Under the pieces are notes generated by a model. The model had not been told where the DNA came from. It worked only from the letters and a program-made list of their open reading frames with translations, and did not search any database. 64,000 bases of DNA from contig OZ038314.1 in assembly GCA_964035775.1 (NCBI GenBank), forward strand, positions 17,128,532 through 17,192,531, read 5' to 3'. The position numbers were made by a program, and so were the translations under genes. This document shows positions 27,854-51,522 of this stretch, piece after piece (positions within the stretch are counted from its first letter, which is position 1; each line of letters begins with the position of its first letter). This DNA comes from Osedax frankpressi. Taxonomy: Eukaryota > Annelida > Polychaeta > Sabellida > Siboglinidae.

Positions 27854-29465
27854 TTATATTATAATGTAAATCATAATATATTTTTGAATTGAACAATTTA
27901 CTTTACTAACTAAATTTCTATCATGATCCGATGTATTGACGAGAGTGAATGTCAACAATCCACCTAATGCAATGACACTACCAGACATGTAGAAAACAGA
28001 GTCTATGTTCGATGTAATATCGCTCAGCCAACCTAAATGTTTATTTTAGTAGTATAATTTATACACAAAATTTATATTTTCTTTAAGAAGAATTTATAAT
28101 AAAGGTAAATTTATATTTTCTTTAAATGGGAATTTATAATAAAGGTATGCATTCATTTATATTATAAAGGATTATATATTTCCTGTATATTTTACAAATT
28201 AAATAATAATAATTATTAGTTTAAAATATATAAATATTGTATTATTAATAATTGAACCTGCCAAAGGAGGTCCTATGAAACTTGCAACTCCCTTAAACAT
28301 ACAAGTAAGGCCAAATGCATTCGTTAATAAATCCAGACCCTTTAATTTTACAATAATTATGGATTGCAAAGCTACCCACGCAGCTAAAACGTTAGTTTCA
28401 TTTATTTACTATACATGTAATAGTATATAAATATAATTCAACATAAATCATTTAATATAAAAAATAGTTAAAAAATATATCTATTTTGTTGAATATAAAT
28501 ATTTATATAAAAACTAAAAGAAATAAATATAGTTCGATTAACAGTAAATTAAAATGTTCATAAATAGACTTTAGAACTAAACCTATGGATGATCCGAACA
28601 TTACGGCATATATTGCAAGTAATGAAAACGACGTGGCCAGGGGAAGTACGAGTGTGCATAAGCCAGCAATAGACTGGGCGATTCCGCTAATTAATATGGT
28701 GTTCATGCCCTGGAAACCACTTATATAACCTAAGTTATCATATTAATTAGTGATTAAATAATAATTTAATCTTCGCTATCAAATACTTACAGTTGAATTA
28801 TAGTATATGTGGTTAATATGCATTTATATGTATACACACACATATATATTTATATATGTATGTTATAATTATTTGTAATCACCAACTCATAAAGAATATA
28901 ACAATTCAATATATATAGTACTTTATTATATTATTTTTCAGTTCTACTAACCTATTAGTACTCGAGAAATAGCATTTGTTACACCGATAATAGATAAAAT
29001 AGTCGCAGAATCGCTCTGAGTGAATCCAATATCTTTCATTTTCATCGGCAGGTAGATAAAAGGAGTAAACAATCCTAGAATTATCAATATTCTTCTAATT
29101 AAAATATAAAGATATTATAAATATTTAATTAATAATTATGTTGTTTTGAAACAAATGTTACATTTAATTGATAATAAATATAATATAGCATATATTTCAT
29201 TGTTTATGTTTATACATATTTATAAACTGCACTTAAAAATATAAATTTATATATGCGTTTATATATATGATGAAATTGGTACGTAATATTAACCTAAAAG
29301 ACAGAGAAAACTTGTCAAGCAATATATTTGAAACACCCGATCTTTGAGAAGTTGCAAGTTGATAAGGCGAGCAAGTGTGATGAGAATTGTTTGATACCAT
29401 GCACGCTTGATCCCACTAGGTTCTGGCACTTCCGTAAGTCCCAAGATGAAATCCTAGTATGTATA

Positions 29466-29514
<49 letters not shown>

Positions 29515-30484
29515 TTATATTATTTATATGTATATATTTTTATGACGATTGCAAATTAATTTATATCGAAGATCACTTTCATTTTATACATTATTTAAAT
29601 TCAAGTTAAAATTATACGTAAGTATAAAGAGCATGTAAACCTCCATTTTATCTTGATTTCTTTGTTCATTTTTTAATTGATGAATACTTGAACTATTTAA
29701 TATGAGTATGCAAAATATATATAGATATGGCATACAATTTAACTATAGAATTCAATGATATATTCAAAACAATATAACAATAAAATTGCTTAAAATGTTT
29801 ATTATAATATATATATATATTTATTAGATATATATAATGATATATAATGATATATATAATGATATAAAATAATATATAATGATATATATAATGATAACTC
29901 ATACAATTTAATATTGTTATATATTGATTTATTTATATTTTCAGATTGTTACATTTAATGTAAAAAATAAAAAGGCTGAAATTGTTTTACGAACCCATAA
30001 AATATATCTTTCCTATACAACGGACGTTCTACATCTCTTAGCATATTCTCTTTCATGATACGGGATTCTTGCGGATCCATGGAGGTATATATCATAATTG
30101 CGTCTGCACTTAGGAAAGGTCTCCGCAGACATATAGTACTCTTGCGGTGTTGTTTACGATGCAACATTACAGGAAGTGAGTATGATCGATTGGATTCGGT
30201 TATTTCTAGTTCATTGCTAGAAATAACGGATATTTATTTGTGAATTATGCATACGATCTATTTTTTCTAGAGAAATCATCTAATCATATTTAATTCTTAG
30301 TATAATTGAACTCGAAAGTTGAATATTTCATCTTAATTAATATAATCTTATAATTAATTATTAAATTGAAATAAAATAAATAATGTATACATAAGTATTT
30401 AATTGTTTTATATAATGAATAATTATTAATTTAATAATATATTTAAATGGTTTATTTATTAAAGTTAATATTATATTAGTATAT

Positions 30485-30529
<45 letters not shown>

Positions 30530-32105
30530 ATATATATAGAATGTTCCCTAACTATTCAGGTGTATCGTTTTTACTCGATTCATGGATCAATTCTTTATCT
30601 TCACCTATCGACCAGAGCTTGGAAGCTTTTGGTAAAATTACAGCATCTTTTCCAATGGCTTGTTTTGCCAACTGACTTAATTAAATTTTATTTTTATTTT
30701 TATATTTATATTTGATGTATTACTTATAGGACATTATTGGTATTTTGTTCATTTTATTACCATGAAAGTGCATATAATGTCATGATGATTGCATATCATT
30801 TATGTCATGATAATGTATTTATCATTAATGTCATTATAATGTGTTTATCATTAATGTCATGACAGTGTATGCACCAGTGTATATGTTACGTTACATTGCG
30901 AATTTCGATATTTTCTATATCTTCTTTCTTCTTCTCTGCCACCAGTGGCATATAAGCATATCCCGCTATACACCCGACTAGCATACCAGCTGACAAAGCT
31001 CTCAGTGTATTCCTCCAGCCTGCATATTCCACATATTTCGAATAGAATAGCGGAAATAGGAATCCTCCTAAAATAATGAATTGATAATTAAAATACATTT
31101 TTCGCAAGTTTTGGCATTATCAGTATTATCACAAAAGTATATTTACATAATATATAGAAGTATGTATATTAATCTAGCTCTGGCTTATCTACCCAGTGAC
31201 AGTACAAACCAATACTAGATCCACATACTGAAATTCCAGTGGCCAATGATCTTTTCTTATCGAAATAAAATCCAACTATTACGATGGAAGGAAGATACAT
31301 CATTCCTAAACTTATACCTAAATAAAACACATAAGTTCATATTATAATATATTATTGACCATAATATATGATATATATAATTTTGTTTTTACTCTTAATA
31401 TATAGAGTATACAACAATTATATTATATTAACCTCCCATTAATCCAAATGTTAATATTAAAGAATTTATATTCCGTGCAAATGAAGCCAAAAGAAATGAA
31501 ATAAAAGCCATAACACTTCCAGTCATTGCACATATTCGACATCCGTATTTATTAGCTAGGGCCGCTATTATTGGACCTATTGAATGTAATTAATTGGATA
31601 TTTTATAATCCATTCCAGATTATCGGGGGGGGGGGGGGGGGGGGGGGTGAGCGAAAACTGATGAGTGGACGTGGTAGTATTGTAATTAGTATAACATTCG
31701 ACATGTGTTAGATATATATATATTATTAAATTAAAATAAATCATAATTAAGTGATCAATATTTTTATATACATTACAATTTATTAAAGTAGCACTATTTA
31801 TTGTTTATTAATCTTTTTAAATATTTAAAATAATAGAATAAATGATAATAAAAAGTTTGATTATTATTCTAACCGGTGAACCCGTAGCCTGTCAACAAAG
31901 CCAAAATTATGGCAGTTTTCCATTTAGGGTCCTCAAATACTTCATTAAACTCTGAATTGAACATTCCTATGATATGTTTATAGATATATACAACGATATT
32001 TGTCTTTATAATTAGCTTTTATTATATAAACTATTCGTACGCTATAGATCTATTATAAATGCGGTATTAAATGCATTGTTTATTTATGTACTAAAACCTA
32101 TATAA

Positions 32106-32152
<47 letters not shown>

Positions 32153-32809
32153 TTTGTGTTAGGAGTGTATATAAGAATTGCATAATTACAATAACAAACC
32201 AGATGTGTAGCACATTCCATCGACGAGAAAATTCACCGTAAATGAGGCCAGCACAACGATCCAACCGAAACCTCCATCAGGGGCTTTGGGCGGTTTAGCG
32301 AAATACACGTCGTCGACTCCAACTGGTTCACTTGATGAAACTCTGTCGGCACATGCTATATCTACTGCGTAATTCTCTCGCGTATTATCGGAATCCAATA
32401 GTTGTGTGGAGTTTTTTGTAATGCGGCCACGTTGTGGTTTGGTTGGAGGTGGTTGCGAACGTTGTTTTCGATATTTTTCGAGAGGTTTTTCCTGAAGATG
32501 CGACTGTTGTTCCATGTTATCCTCTTCGATGGTGCCAAGTCGAGTAGTGAAGACCTTTATCTTCTTCCTTTTATGTCTCCTTTCCATGAAGAGTTTGGTA
32601 GTACGGGAATCTGGTCTGAAAGTGCGTCCGGCAAGAATACCCAGCGTTGGCGGAGAATGTCTAACCCGAGGCCTAGGCGATGATGTTCCCGTACCATCTT
32701 CGTCTTGGGTAGTATAGCTGGACGCCGTTTCCACTGAGTTCTTATATACTGGAAGTTGTTTAGTTCGAAAGTAATAATCAGAACTGACGTCAGAAAACCC
32801 GCTGTTCAT
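27854..32809 (-). CDS. SLC16-type monocarboxylate transporter, paralogue A, 12 exons, ~724 aa
   Basis: A 12-helix MFS carrier of the monocarboxylate transporter family (proton-linked lactate/pyruvate-type or orphan MCT substrates; the specificity is unknown). Minus-strand exons: 32809-32200, 31966-31874, 31576-31433, 31317-31210, 31067-30895, 30671-30575, 30205-29991, 29453-29294, 29074-28952, 28729-28583, 28383-28258 and 28032-27854; all phases match and they total 725 codons. The first ~175 residues are a polar cytosolic region. Then comes the MCT signature [15 protein letters not shown] (TM1), [38 protein letters not shown] and [13 protein letters not shown] long central loop carries [13 protein letters not shown]7-8 read [17 protein letters not shown]...SRVLIG, then [22 protein letters not shown] and [18 protein letters not shown] (TM12). 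The loop exon 30671-30575 rests mainly on phase. The paralogue lies directly upstream in the same orientation. Confidence 0.93.
29467..29510. repeat. (TA)n microsatellite in an SLC16-A intron
   Basis: AT dinucleotides just upstream (in gene direction) of the exon starting at 29453. Confidence 0.9.
30770..30872. repeat. Imperfect ATTAATGTCAT tandem repeat in an SLC16-A intron
   Basis: Three to four diverged copies of a ~30-bp unit with TTTATCATTAATGTCAT, between exons 30895 and 30671. Confidence 0.75.
31625..31647. repeat. Poly(G) run of 23 bases in an SLC16-A intron
   Basis: A pure G homopolymer (C on the transcribed sense strand) in strongly AT-rich intron sequence between exons 31874 and 31576. 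Confidence 0.95.
32106..32148. repeat. (TA)n microsatellite in an SLC16-A intron
   Basis: Uninterrupted AT dinucleotides shortly after the donor of the first SLC16-A exon. Confidence 0.9.
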
Positions 32810-33824
32810 GATTAGTTTCAGTCGAATAAAGGTTACATGTTATTCATGAGTTACAATTTAACGGTAACAAATTGTTACATATAAGTCAATATTATTAATT
32901 TATTTCCATAAATAATAAGTTCGATGAATTGTTAGAAGCGTAACGATATATGTGTTTTTTAATGACATAATTTATTTTTATTTAATTTAACTTTATTTTT
33001 ATTATTTTAATAATAATAACTATATTTATAATAATTAAACATATATATGATCATAATTATGCATTATTTACCAATTACCAAATATGGCACATAAATAACG
33101 GAATCGGATTCAATATTTAGAGAAATATTGGAAAAATTCAACCTAAATATTTTAATAAAGTAATTACATGGAAAATATAAAATTTATTATTTCCAATGAC
33201 TCGCTTCTTTAGAAATAAATCTGACTAAACCGTGATTCAAACATGATATGTGATTCAAACATGATATGTGATTCAAACTATATGTGATTCATACATGAGT
33301 TGCGCTTCTATTTAGAATTTTTTCTAATCTTTCAATTCTCACGGAAAATATTAAAGATTCATTTGTATCACCCTAGTAATACACTGAAGTACGGATATAA
33401 CGACAGTTATCTGACCACCTGACTTTCACTTCACTACGATGCCGTTCATTTCTAATAATACATTACTACTATTGTTCTTTCCACTTCAATTTGCAAAGAA
33501 AGTATTGTAGGTTATGTAATTATTAAGTGAACTTACATAAGACAATGGACACTAGCTAGATGATTTCAATTACTATTATCTAATGATATCGCCAACTTGT
33601 TAAACTTAACAGATTAATACAAATTGTTATACTATTGATAATTATATAGATTATAGTCAAAATCTAAATTCTCTCTTACGCATGGAATTATTTTAGTAAA
33701 GTTGAAAAATATCTAAAGATGGTAACAAATTTGATCGACAAACTAGATTAATCTATGAAAATCACATCACAATAGTTATGTCGTTATATATATATAATAA
33801 TATTATATAATATTGATAATACAT
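32810..33824. other. Intergenic region between the two SLC16 paralogues
   Basis: It separates the stop of paralogue B from the start of paralogue A and should contain A's promoter. It includes a short array (33232-33290) of a ~17-bp unit containing GTGATTCAAACATGATAT, three copies. No coding exon is seen. Confidence 0.55.
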
Positions 33825-42678
<8,854 letters not shown>

Positions 42679-43176
42679 CCGTTTTCCAAAGTTTGTTTGT
42701 CTCGATCAATCTTCTTATATTTTATTTGAAATAACATTTGTAAACATACTCCACCATACAATATGTTAATTAATATTGATACTAGATTTTTTTTATATAT
42801 TGAATAGTGAATAACTATTTGATATTATTAGGAAAATATATTATTTTAGTAGTTTTATTATTAAATATATAAACAAATTGAAATATTTTATATAAATCTA
42901 AATATAATTTATATTTATTTCAATGTATTATATAATCTTTATTTATTAAAGCGTAATTTTATAAACAATTTATTAATTTATTATATATATTTTAAATGAA
43001 TAATAATTATATATGAGTTAAAATTCTAATTGATTATTATTTTAACAACTCTTTTAAGAGTTTAAATTTTAACTGATCTCCGCTCATATATTTATGTATA
43101 CAAATTAGCATTTATAAAGTGCATAATGTATTCAATATCCTAAATGTATAATATATATATTATATATATATACATT

Positions 43177-43244
<68 letters not shown>

Positions 43245-43288
43245 TTGAATGAGTAATATTACTTTAGAAATTGTATTATGATTATCTC
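42679..43288. other. Intergenic AT-rich DNA
   Basis: Between the SLC16-B start and the 3' end of the next minus-strand gene. It holds a (TA)n tract (43145-43242) and otherwise nothing recognisable. SLC16-B's promoter should be here. Confidence 0.5.
43145..43242. repeat. (TA)n microsatellite
   Basis: AT dinucleotides, with a short palindromic TATTATATAT start, downstream of the gene ending near 43289. Confidence 0.9.
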
Positions 43289-44765
43289 TTAGAAATGACA
43301 CAAGAAAATAGTAATAATATAACGGATATGAATTTTATTTGACTGTTTCAATGTTTGTTCTATAACTTTCACATTAACGCAAACATTCTCAAATAATTGA
43401 ATATTAATTGAATTTAATTTGATATCCGAAATTTGATCTAATCCTGCCAATATTCTCTTAATTTTCCGTTTCATTCTTTTTTCAATCTTGATTTCATCTA
43501 CATTTTAATATAATATTTATATATTATATTTATAGAACATATTAAATAAAATAATATTTTATATAACAAATTAATAAATGTTCCTTATAATAAAAAGAAA
43601 ATATACACAAAGGAAATTAGTGCATGTATTTTACAATAAAATTATTATAAAAATTAGATTATAAACACTATTTAATATATTGGTGCATAGCAACATTTTT
43701 ATTTACTGGATTCTAGTAATACATACCATAAACTTTATTAAAACAATATATATATTTGTTTTAAATATATCAGTAACAAATTATTAATATTCATCACAGG
43801 GTGAACAATGTTCACAGGAGTAGTGAAAGAAATTTATTACATATAACTGTCAACTATATACTCTAAATATAAAATAATAATAACATATACTCTAAATAAT
43901 CTGATTCACTAATAAAATAATAATCCTTTAGAAAAATGAATATATACTTATACTGACTTAAAAACACACTGTTTAAAACATATTTTCATATGTAATGTAT
44001 GTTTAATCTACGAATAGGTATATATAAATGTATTTAAATTGTATGTAACTCATGAATTATATCCAACATGATATTGGCATTAAACCTGAGATCTAAATAA
44101 TCTTGAGATAAAATTAATAATCAAGTAAAGGGTCCTCAATCGTTCATAAGATTTATTTTGTAAACTATTTAGACTAAAAAATTTGTAATAATTGTTATCT
44201 TTCAACACATACTAACCCCCGTTGTTATACCCAATGTTAGTAATAATACTATTTAATTTGTTATTCATTTCTTTTATTGAGTTTAAATCAGCTTTATTCT
44301 CCTGCAATTCATATAATATAACTATAATATACACATATGTTAGAAAGCATAAATAACAATTGTGCATAAAGATATTCGAAAAAATCAAAATCATAATTTC
44401 CTTAACTAATCAATAATAGTTTTAATTAGATAACCTCCGTATTCTCAAGTAAATGCGTGACATATTTGTAGAGTGAGTGTATACTTTTGATGTAGGCGTT
44501 CTCTAGAGAAGTTGGTTTACCGTCGTCCTCTATATTACTCAGAGTAGTTTTCAATTCGCAGCGCAGTAAATCCAAATTGGATAAATATACGTCAAAACAC
44601 CCTTTTACAAGCTCTTCCACTATATGCGTCTCTATTGAAGTGTTCTACAGAATATGCATGAGTAATTCATAGTAATAAACATATTAATTATTTATATTTT
44701 ATATTTGTAATGCTATATTACAGAATAATCAATGTAGATATTATTAGCGGAAATGTATCTTATTT

Positions 44766-44810
<45 letters not shown>

Positions 44811-47367
44811 AGTTATAGCTAATATGTAATATACTCGACAAACTTGCATATTTACTGCCTATATGCCTATACAATGTTATAAGTTTGAGGCTTAAGTTAT
44901 TAGTTACTGATTAAGCTATTGGTTATTGAGTACTTATTAATTTATTAATTAGGTTATATATTATTGTTTTTACTATAAGTTATTGATAAAGCTATTAGTT
45001 AATGATTATTCTATAAGTTATTTATTAGTTTATATGTTATATATTAGGTTATAAGTTATTGTTTAAGATATATAAGTTATTGAGTAAACTATTGTTTATT
45101 TATTATGATATAAGTTATTGATTAATATATTAGTTATTGTTTATGGAATAAGTTAATGATTAGATTATATGTTATTGTTTTTATTTTAAGTTATTGATTA
45201 AGCTATTATTAAATATATTATTAATTACGCTATCAATTATTGATTATACTTTAAAGTATAGATTAATATCTACATTATCGATTAAGTAAAAAAGACAGTG
45301 ATTATTCTATTAGATTTAAGCAAATCTATAAGTTATAGATCAAACTATAATATGTATTAAATATGATATAAAATATAAACTAAGATATAATTGCGCAGAC
45401 TCTTGTCTATAGTATTTTGTAGTATATATGCTAATTTAATGACTAATCTATGATTAATAGACTTGGCTATAATGTATTGTTTATAATTCATCTATTCAAC
45501 TAAAGTGATATTTAACATATGAAATATATCACAAAATATATAATACATATTGACACTCTTTATATATATATCATATGTCTACTTTAAATTATTAAATAAG
45601 TGGTATTTTATTATATTATGTAAATAGACAAAGTTATGAAATTACTAATAGTTTTATTGTCATGGGTGAATCTTTTTGTTAATATATACAAACATATATT
45701 AATAGTTTAGCTATATCAATATTTAAATTTTAACAAATTTAAAAGATTTAATAAAAATTACTTATTAAAATATTTTTTTACTTAATAACTCACTCAAATT
45801 ATCTATCCTATTAATGACTTATTATGACTAATTATGTTTATATATAGTGTTATGTATATAACCTCAAATAATAAAAACAGTGATGAACCACAAAGGAAAG
45901 ATAATTTACCAATATGATGCAAGAGTTCAAAAAGATCTAAGCTTATATTTTCAGAATTATCTTCAAGTGCTCCAATTTCGTTTAGAGATAACATCTATAA
46001 TATTATTAATATTATATTCATATATTCATAATAATCTATAAGTTTTAAAATTATATGAAGATTTTACATAATTATTAAATAAATAAACGTATTCATTATC
46101 AAACATCTTTAGTATATAGAACCAATATGATACCTAAAAGTTTGGTAAATACTAAAAAAAGTATTGTATATGAACAAATAATTAATTTACTAGTACATAT
46201 AATTATGCTAATTCGTATGTAACTAGTCATATTAAAATAAAATTTATTTTAGATATTTGAAGCATTTATAGAAATTGAGCACAAATGAATACGTAAACTA
46301 CGAACTCTGAACAGAGAAACTGTATTCGCAGATATGTTTTGCATTGTTTCATTAATATCTACCATTATCATGGTTAATTGTTTTCTGGCTATTCTTGTAT
46401 TCAAGTTTCTCTCGATTTTAATTAAGAACACGTTTATCAAAGTTCTTATATCATTTGAAAAAATCAATATCTTAGTGTTCTCAGGATTATCTAATAATAT
46501 ACAAATAGAATATATAATTGTAGGAAAGGATATTATTGATAGCATTATAATATTTCTATAATTTCCAGTGGAAACGATTGGTTTTTTAAAAAGTTTACGG
46601 TAGTTATTTATAATTTTCTTACATAATAAACATTGATTTATATTAGCCTAATACAAATAAATGATAGTAAACCATTATATCAATATATTCAATGTATTTA
46701 ATATTACACAACCTTGTGAAATATCATCAGAAATTAAATCCAACAATGAATTTATATTTTGAATAATTTGTAATGCAATTTCCAATTCATTATCATCTAA
46801 ATAGTATAAAAAAATATATATATATATATATAAATGTGTGTGTGTGTGTGTGTATGTACGTACTTGTGTATGTATATGAAGAATGTATTTAAACAAAAAT
46901 GTAATATTTAAAAAAATGTTCTACAATCCAGGATTAATAAACAAAAATGATGGATAAAGTAAAATAAAATTAATGTAAGATCAAGTAGAGTTTTTAGAGT
47001 TGCTATACATATGTTGAAGAGGGGATACTACTTTAAATAAAAGTGAAAAACATCACGTAAACATAATGCTTCTTGACTTGAATTTAGTCAGTAATTATTA
47101 TCATAGTCTGTTTTCAAGTTTGTAGTCGGGTAATTCTGTTAATGATATCGTGTTTTCAGTGTATACACAAAGATCATAGTCTTAGTCTATTCAATGTGTA
47201 CTGAGTAACTGAATTGATATATTAATGTCTTGTTTAATATTACCTTTATAAGTAAGACAAAATTTCTCAAGAAAATGTGCACATAGATCAAAGGTAAGAC
47301 TTGCATCTAAATAATTTTTATATGTTTAAAAAATTTATATGTAGTTATAAGTTTAACATTAAATAAA

Positions 47368-47442
<75 letters not shown>

Positions 47443-48070
47443 TGTGTGTGTGTGTGCGTGTATGTGTGCGTGTGTAATATTACTAGTAAAATGTAGTGCA
47501 TATATAATGAATACATATTATAATATTTTAATAAATAGTTTATTTTGAATCGTATTGTAAAATTGACAGTGTCCTGTCTATATGCCTGACCATTCCGATC
47601 TTCCTGCCGTGTAGATTGAGAATATCGTATTCGTATTAATAAACCTGAGTGTCTATTAAGCTCACTTATTGAGTTAGCGCTGTCAATTATTAGTTATGCT
47701 GCATTAATAATAATTATATCGTCTAATATTGATATGTAGTTATATTAAAGTAGTTTATTTATTAACAAACATTTGGTTAGGAAGGTAAAAGGAATCTTCG
47801 AGTGTATGTTTGCTGATCCATTGTTCATTTTTAAACAATTGCTCTCCTATATTATCTTTGACAATGTAATTGTTCAGATCTATAAGTTTTTTATGAAAAT
47901 AACTACATGACCAAATCGCTACAAGATTTTTTGCAGTATTTGTTATTCGAATTAGTTGTACGAGAATGGCCGTATCGTCTTTTAATAATGATACTTCCTC
48001 CTTCTGAAATGTCTATATAGTAATATTATTATATGTCAATTTATAAGGGCTATCATAATAGTGATATATA

Positions 48071-48113
<43 letters not shown>

Positions 48114-48467
48114 TTTATTATATGATCCATATTATGCGATGTTATAGTATAATAAATTACTTAATGTACATAACATATGTTATAATAATTATTGGATAAT
48201 GTAAACATTATTATGTAAAATTCATGAAATTAAAGTACTTGGATTATTTTCTTGGTGTCTTATCTACAATTAGTTAATTATATAAATAATTATTTTAAAT
48301 CAATCTTTTACACAGTTTACACAGAATACAAACGAATCCTAAAGATTTGCTTTTCATATGTTGATTTGCTTCTTCTATCAATTCACCGATATAATTAGAA
48401 GAGGTGTCTAATTTGATAGCTGGATAATAAAATAGATATTATATTATTATTTCATATATTCTATATA

Positions 48468-48502
<35 letters not shown>

Positions 48503-50808
48503 ATACCATTATAAGTAAACCTTTTGATAATATTGATTTTAGATTAGAGTTTCCCTGTTTAAATTTTTCTTCTGTGATCTTTAATATTTTCAGGAGTTTT
48601 ACATTCTGTTTTGAATGTTTATTATAATTATTTAAATACATTTCATTATAATCTAATTATCTAAACTACACATAATAAATAATAAACCGTTATATTATCT
48701 TTACTTTCCAAATGCGTATCTAAATTTATCTTTTTCTCTAAATTCATCAATTGATCTTCTGCTTTTTGAAGATCGTTTGAAATTCTTAATTAAATATATA
48801 TAATATTATTTCTAAATAATCAAATAGTGATAACAATTAAAATACGACAATTTATATCGTTGATTTGTGAATAGGTTCATAAGTGAATATTACCTCTATT
48901 AGAAGAGTTAAATTAAACTTTAATTTTTATAAACATATGCAATTTTAATTATACTATAAATATGATTTACAAATATATATATAAATAAATAATCGTTTAT
49001 AAGAGATAAAATGTCTACCTTTTACAATTTAGACATTCATTTGTATTATTTTCATTTATATCTTCGTCGATATCCCCTTTTTGTTCAACTTTCTCAGAAT
49101 AAGATAAATTCACTACTTCCTCCAAAACGTTCACATTAGGTATATTATTATTACAGACTAAGCTGTTATGTGTGTTATCGATCGGATCGCTCCTAGGCAA
49201 AAGAGAAGAGACATTCACTTTACTAGTGGGGTTTTTCACATCGTCCTTACCAACAATATCGCCGGTATGTGGTTCTTGTAATATTGTTGATCCTATAGAC
49301 TTCTTCCTCGAAAACATATTCGCAACTTTGCTTATCAGGATTACTTTCTTCAGTTTGCTGGATTTCAATGCCAGGTTACGAACGGAATTGGTTAGAGACC
49401 CTCGTCGTGATTTGCTATTACCAACAATCACTGCAACAGGTGATTTAGGTACAACCTTCTCTTCTTGTTCTTGTTTTTCTTCGGAGGATACCGTATCCGA
49501 GTCTGAAACGCTATCGACAACTTCAGTGCATTTGTATGCGCTATTAGTGTCATTACGACAACTCCCGTATGCCATCGTTGAGATATCGGTGACGTTGGAT
49601 ATTGAATCAGATATGTACATCGGCGCCTTCTTCCCTTCCGATATAACCTCGGCATTCACGTTTTTCGTTGTGACGCTCTTATTGACTGCATCGCATTCGT
49701 TTAAATAATCACAACTCGTATCCGATGATTCATCGCTTTTCTCGCCGTCGTCTAATCTCAAATCCAAAGTGCTATCATAATTCAGAGGGTCTTCTGGTGT
49801 CGGAATCTCTACGACACTTGACCTACCAAACATACCTCGCTTCTTGCGATTCGCGACTTCATTTGGACTTCCCATACTTGAGATGTCTTCCGCTTTCGTG
49901 GTAATTCTATCCAATCCCTCAGTAACTCCCCTAGCTTCGCTTCCGGAGTACCCGAGTCGTTTAGTGGCTTTAATCAGTGTAAATACACTACGGAATCTCT
50001 GCCCGATAGTTCTGGGCTTATTTAGAGCCGGACACGACTTTGCCGCGAACATATTAACTTGGTTAACTGTTGCATTGTGAAAACCCTTATGATTCACCTC
50101 CCCCTGACGACCCGAACTATCATCTTCGAAAGAAGAAAGTCGCGAAACACTCTGAGAACTCGACAACCCAGAATTTAGACGACGAATTGAGCGCATACTA
50201 TTATTATCTGTGTCACTGCTGATATCCCGCGAAGTTAAGTCAGTGGCGATAGAATCTTCTACTTCCTGTAGTTTAGCCACATTTGCGCTATTATCCGATT
50301 TGTTACAGTTTACCATCTCGTCTAGATCGCTCGGAAAACTATCGACGTCCATTCCTTCGAATGACGTAATGTCTAGGCGATCTAAAGTAGTTATTTCGGG
50401 CTCTATCGGGACATGCGATGTTATAGCGGTAGTCTGTTTTAATTTTTCCGTGGTAGTTCGGTGGGATATGTTCTTCCAAAGTTGGGCAAACTTAGATTTT
50501 CGATTTTCCGTTACCTCCACTTTCTCCTCATCATGTTCCTCATCCTTGATTACGGCATCTTCTTCACTACAAGAACTTCCCTTCTCAGAACCCCAAGCGG
50601 CTAATAATTTATGAGGTCCCTTCTGTTTTGTCTCGACCGTAGAACTGATGGTATCTTGGTCTACATCTTTGCTCTTAGATATCATATCGACTGCATCTTT
50701 TTGAGGTTTTCTTTTTACACCCAAACTAAATATCGCTTTTAATTTATTACGAACTTTAGTTTTCTTGGTATTAGACATGTGAGTTTCTCCATTTGTATTG
50801 GATTCCAT
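43289..50808 (-). CDS. Unrecognised gene: long disordered N-terminal exon plus small helical exons
   Basis: The first coding exon, 50808-49019, has 596 codons open from its ATG, far beyond chance in this AT-rich DNA. It is rich in Ser, Asp, Glu and Lys, with basic patches near the start (VRNKLKAIFSLGVKRK) and around residue 270 (IGQRFRSVFTLIKATKR), and ends NTNECLNCK before an AG|GTAGAC donor. Phase-compatible exons follow: 48784-48688, 48605-48521, 48419-48334 and 48003-47771. All are predicted helical, with leucine/isoleucine heptad-like spacing (KLLKILKITEEKFKQ, AILVQLIRITNTAKNLV). Further likely exons, not joined by me, lie near 47300-47240, 46805-46715, 46530-46250, 45990-45870, 44640-44440, 44300-44215 and 43490-43310. 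The whole resembles a scaffold protein with a disordered head and a helical-bundle body. I do not recognise the family. It is transcribed divergently from CDC27. Confidence 0.6.
44870..45300. repeat. Degenerate AAGTTATTGATTA repeats
   Basis: About 15 diverged copies of a ~20-30 bp unit containing TAAGTTATTGATTAAGCTAT in an intron of the unrecognised minus-strand gene. It looks like an old decayed tandem array. Confidence 0.6.
46816..46856. repeat. (TA)n(TG)n compound microsatellite
   Basis: AT dinucleotides followed by about eight TG units. Confidence 0.9.
47364..47476. repeat. (TA)n(TG)n compound microsatellite
   Basis: Long AT tract followed by interrupted TG units, in an intron of the unrecognised minus-strand gene. 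Confidence 0.9.
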
Positions 50809-51441
50809 ATTATAGAATTACTTTATTTACGAAAGCTGTAATGTGAAATGTAATGTTATAAGAAAGCTATAATATATACACCTAAACTTTAATTAAACTT
50901 ATAGTAATACAAATACTATTTTTATAATCCATAATAATACTGCATTATTTAAATAGATTACAAGGGAATACATCTTATAAGATTCCATATCCATAGATAA
51001 ATGATATGCGTCTACTTTGTAACTTATAATTAGATATAATCATAGATTGTTAACTGTAATATAACACTTGTTATAAATCTACTAGTTTTAGTAATTCGTA
51101 AATCGAACTGATACCCTGAGAACTATCGAATGTATTGGACATCTTATACTGCGGTTGTTAGAGAATTATCAATAATAGATGAGGTGCTCACATCTCGACC
51201 AGAAGTGTTTATAGGTTACGAGGAAAATGTATGTTTATATTGAATTGTATCGGTACATATAAGAACAACTGAGTGGATACGATAGGCCATATACCTATAT
51301 AGTTGTACCTATATACGGTATACCCAAATATGAACATTCTTAAATGTATATAGATCGAAGTAGCTGATTTGCGATTATTTGAACTTGACCTAAAATGAAT
51401 ACATGACATTATTATCTGCAGTAATTAAAGCATATTCGTAT

Positions 51442-51522
<81 letters not shown>

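Noticed and set aside
49172-49708. 178-codon plus-strand frame opposite the 596-codon exon
   Set aside because: Antisense shadow of a clearly coding minus-strand exon.
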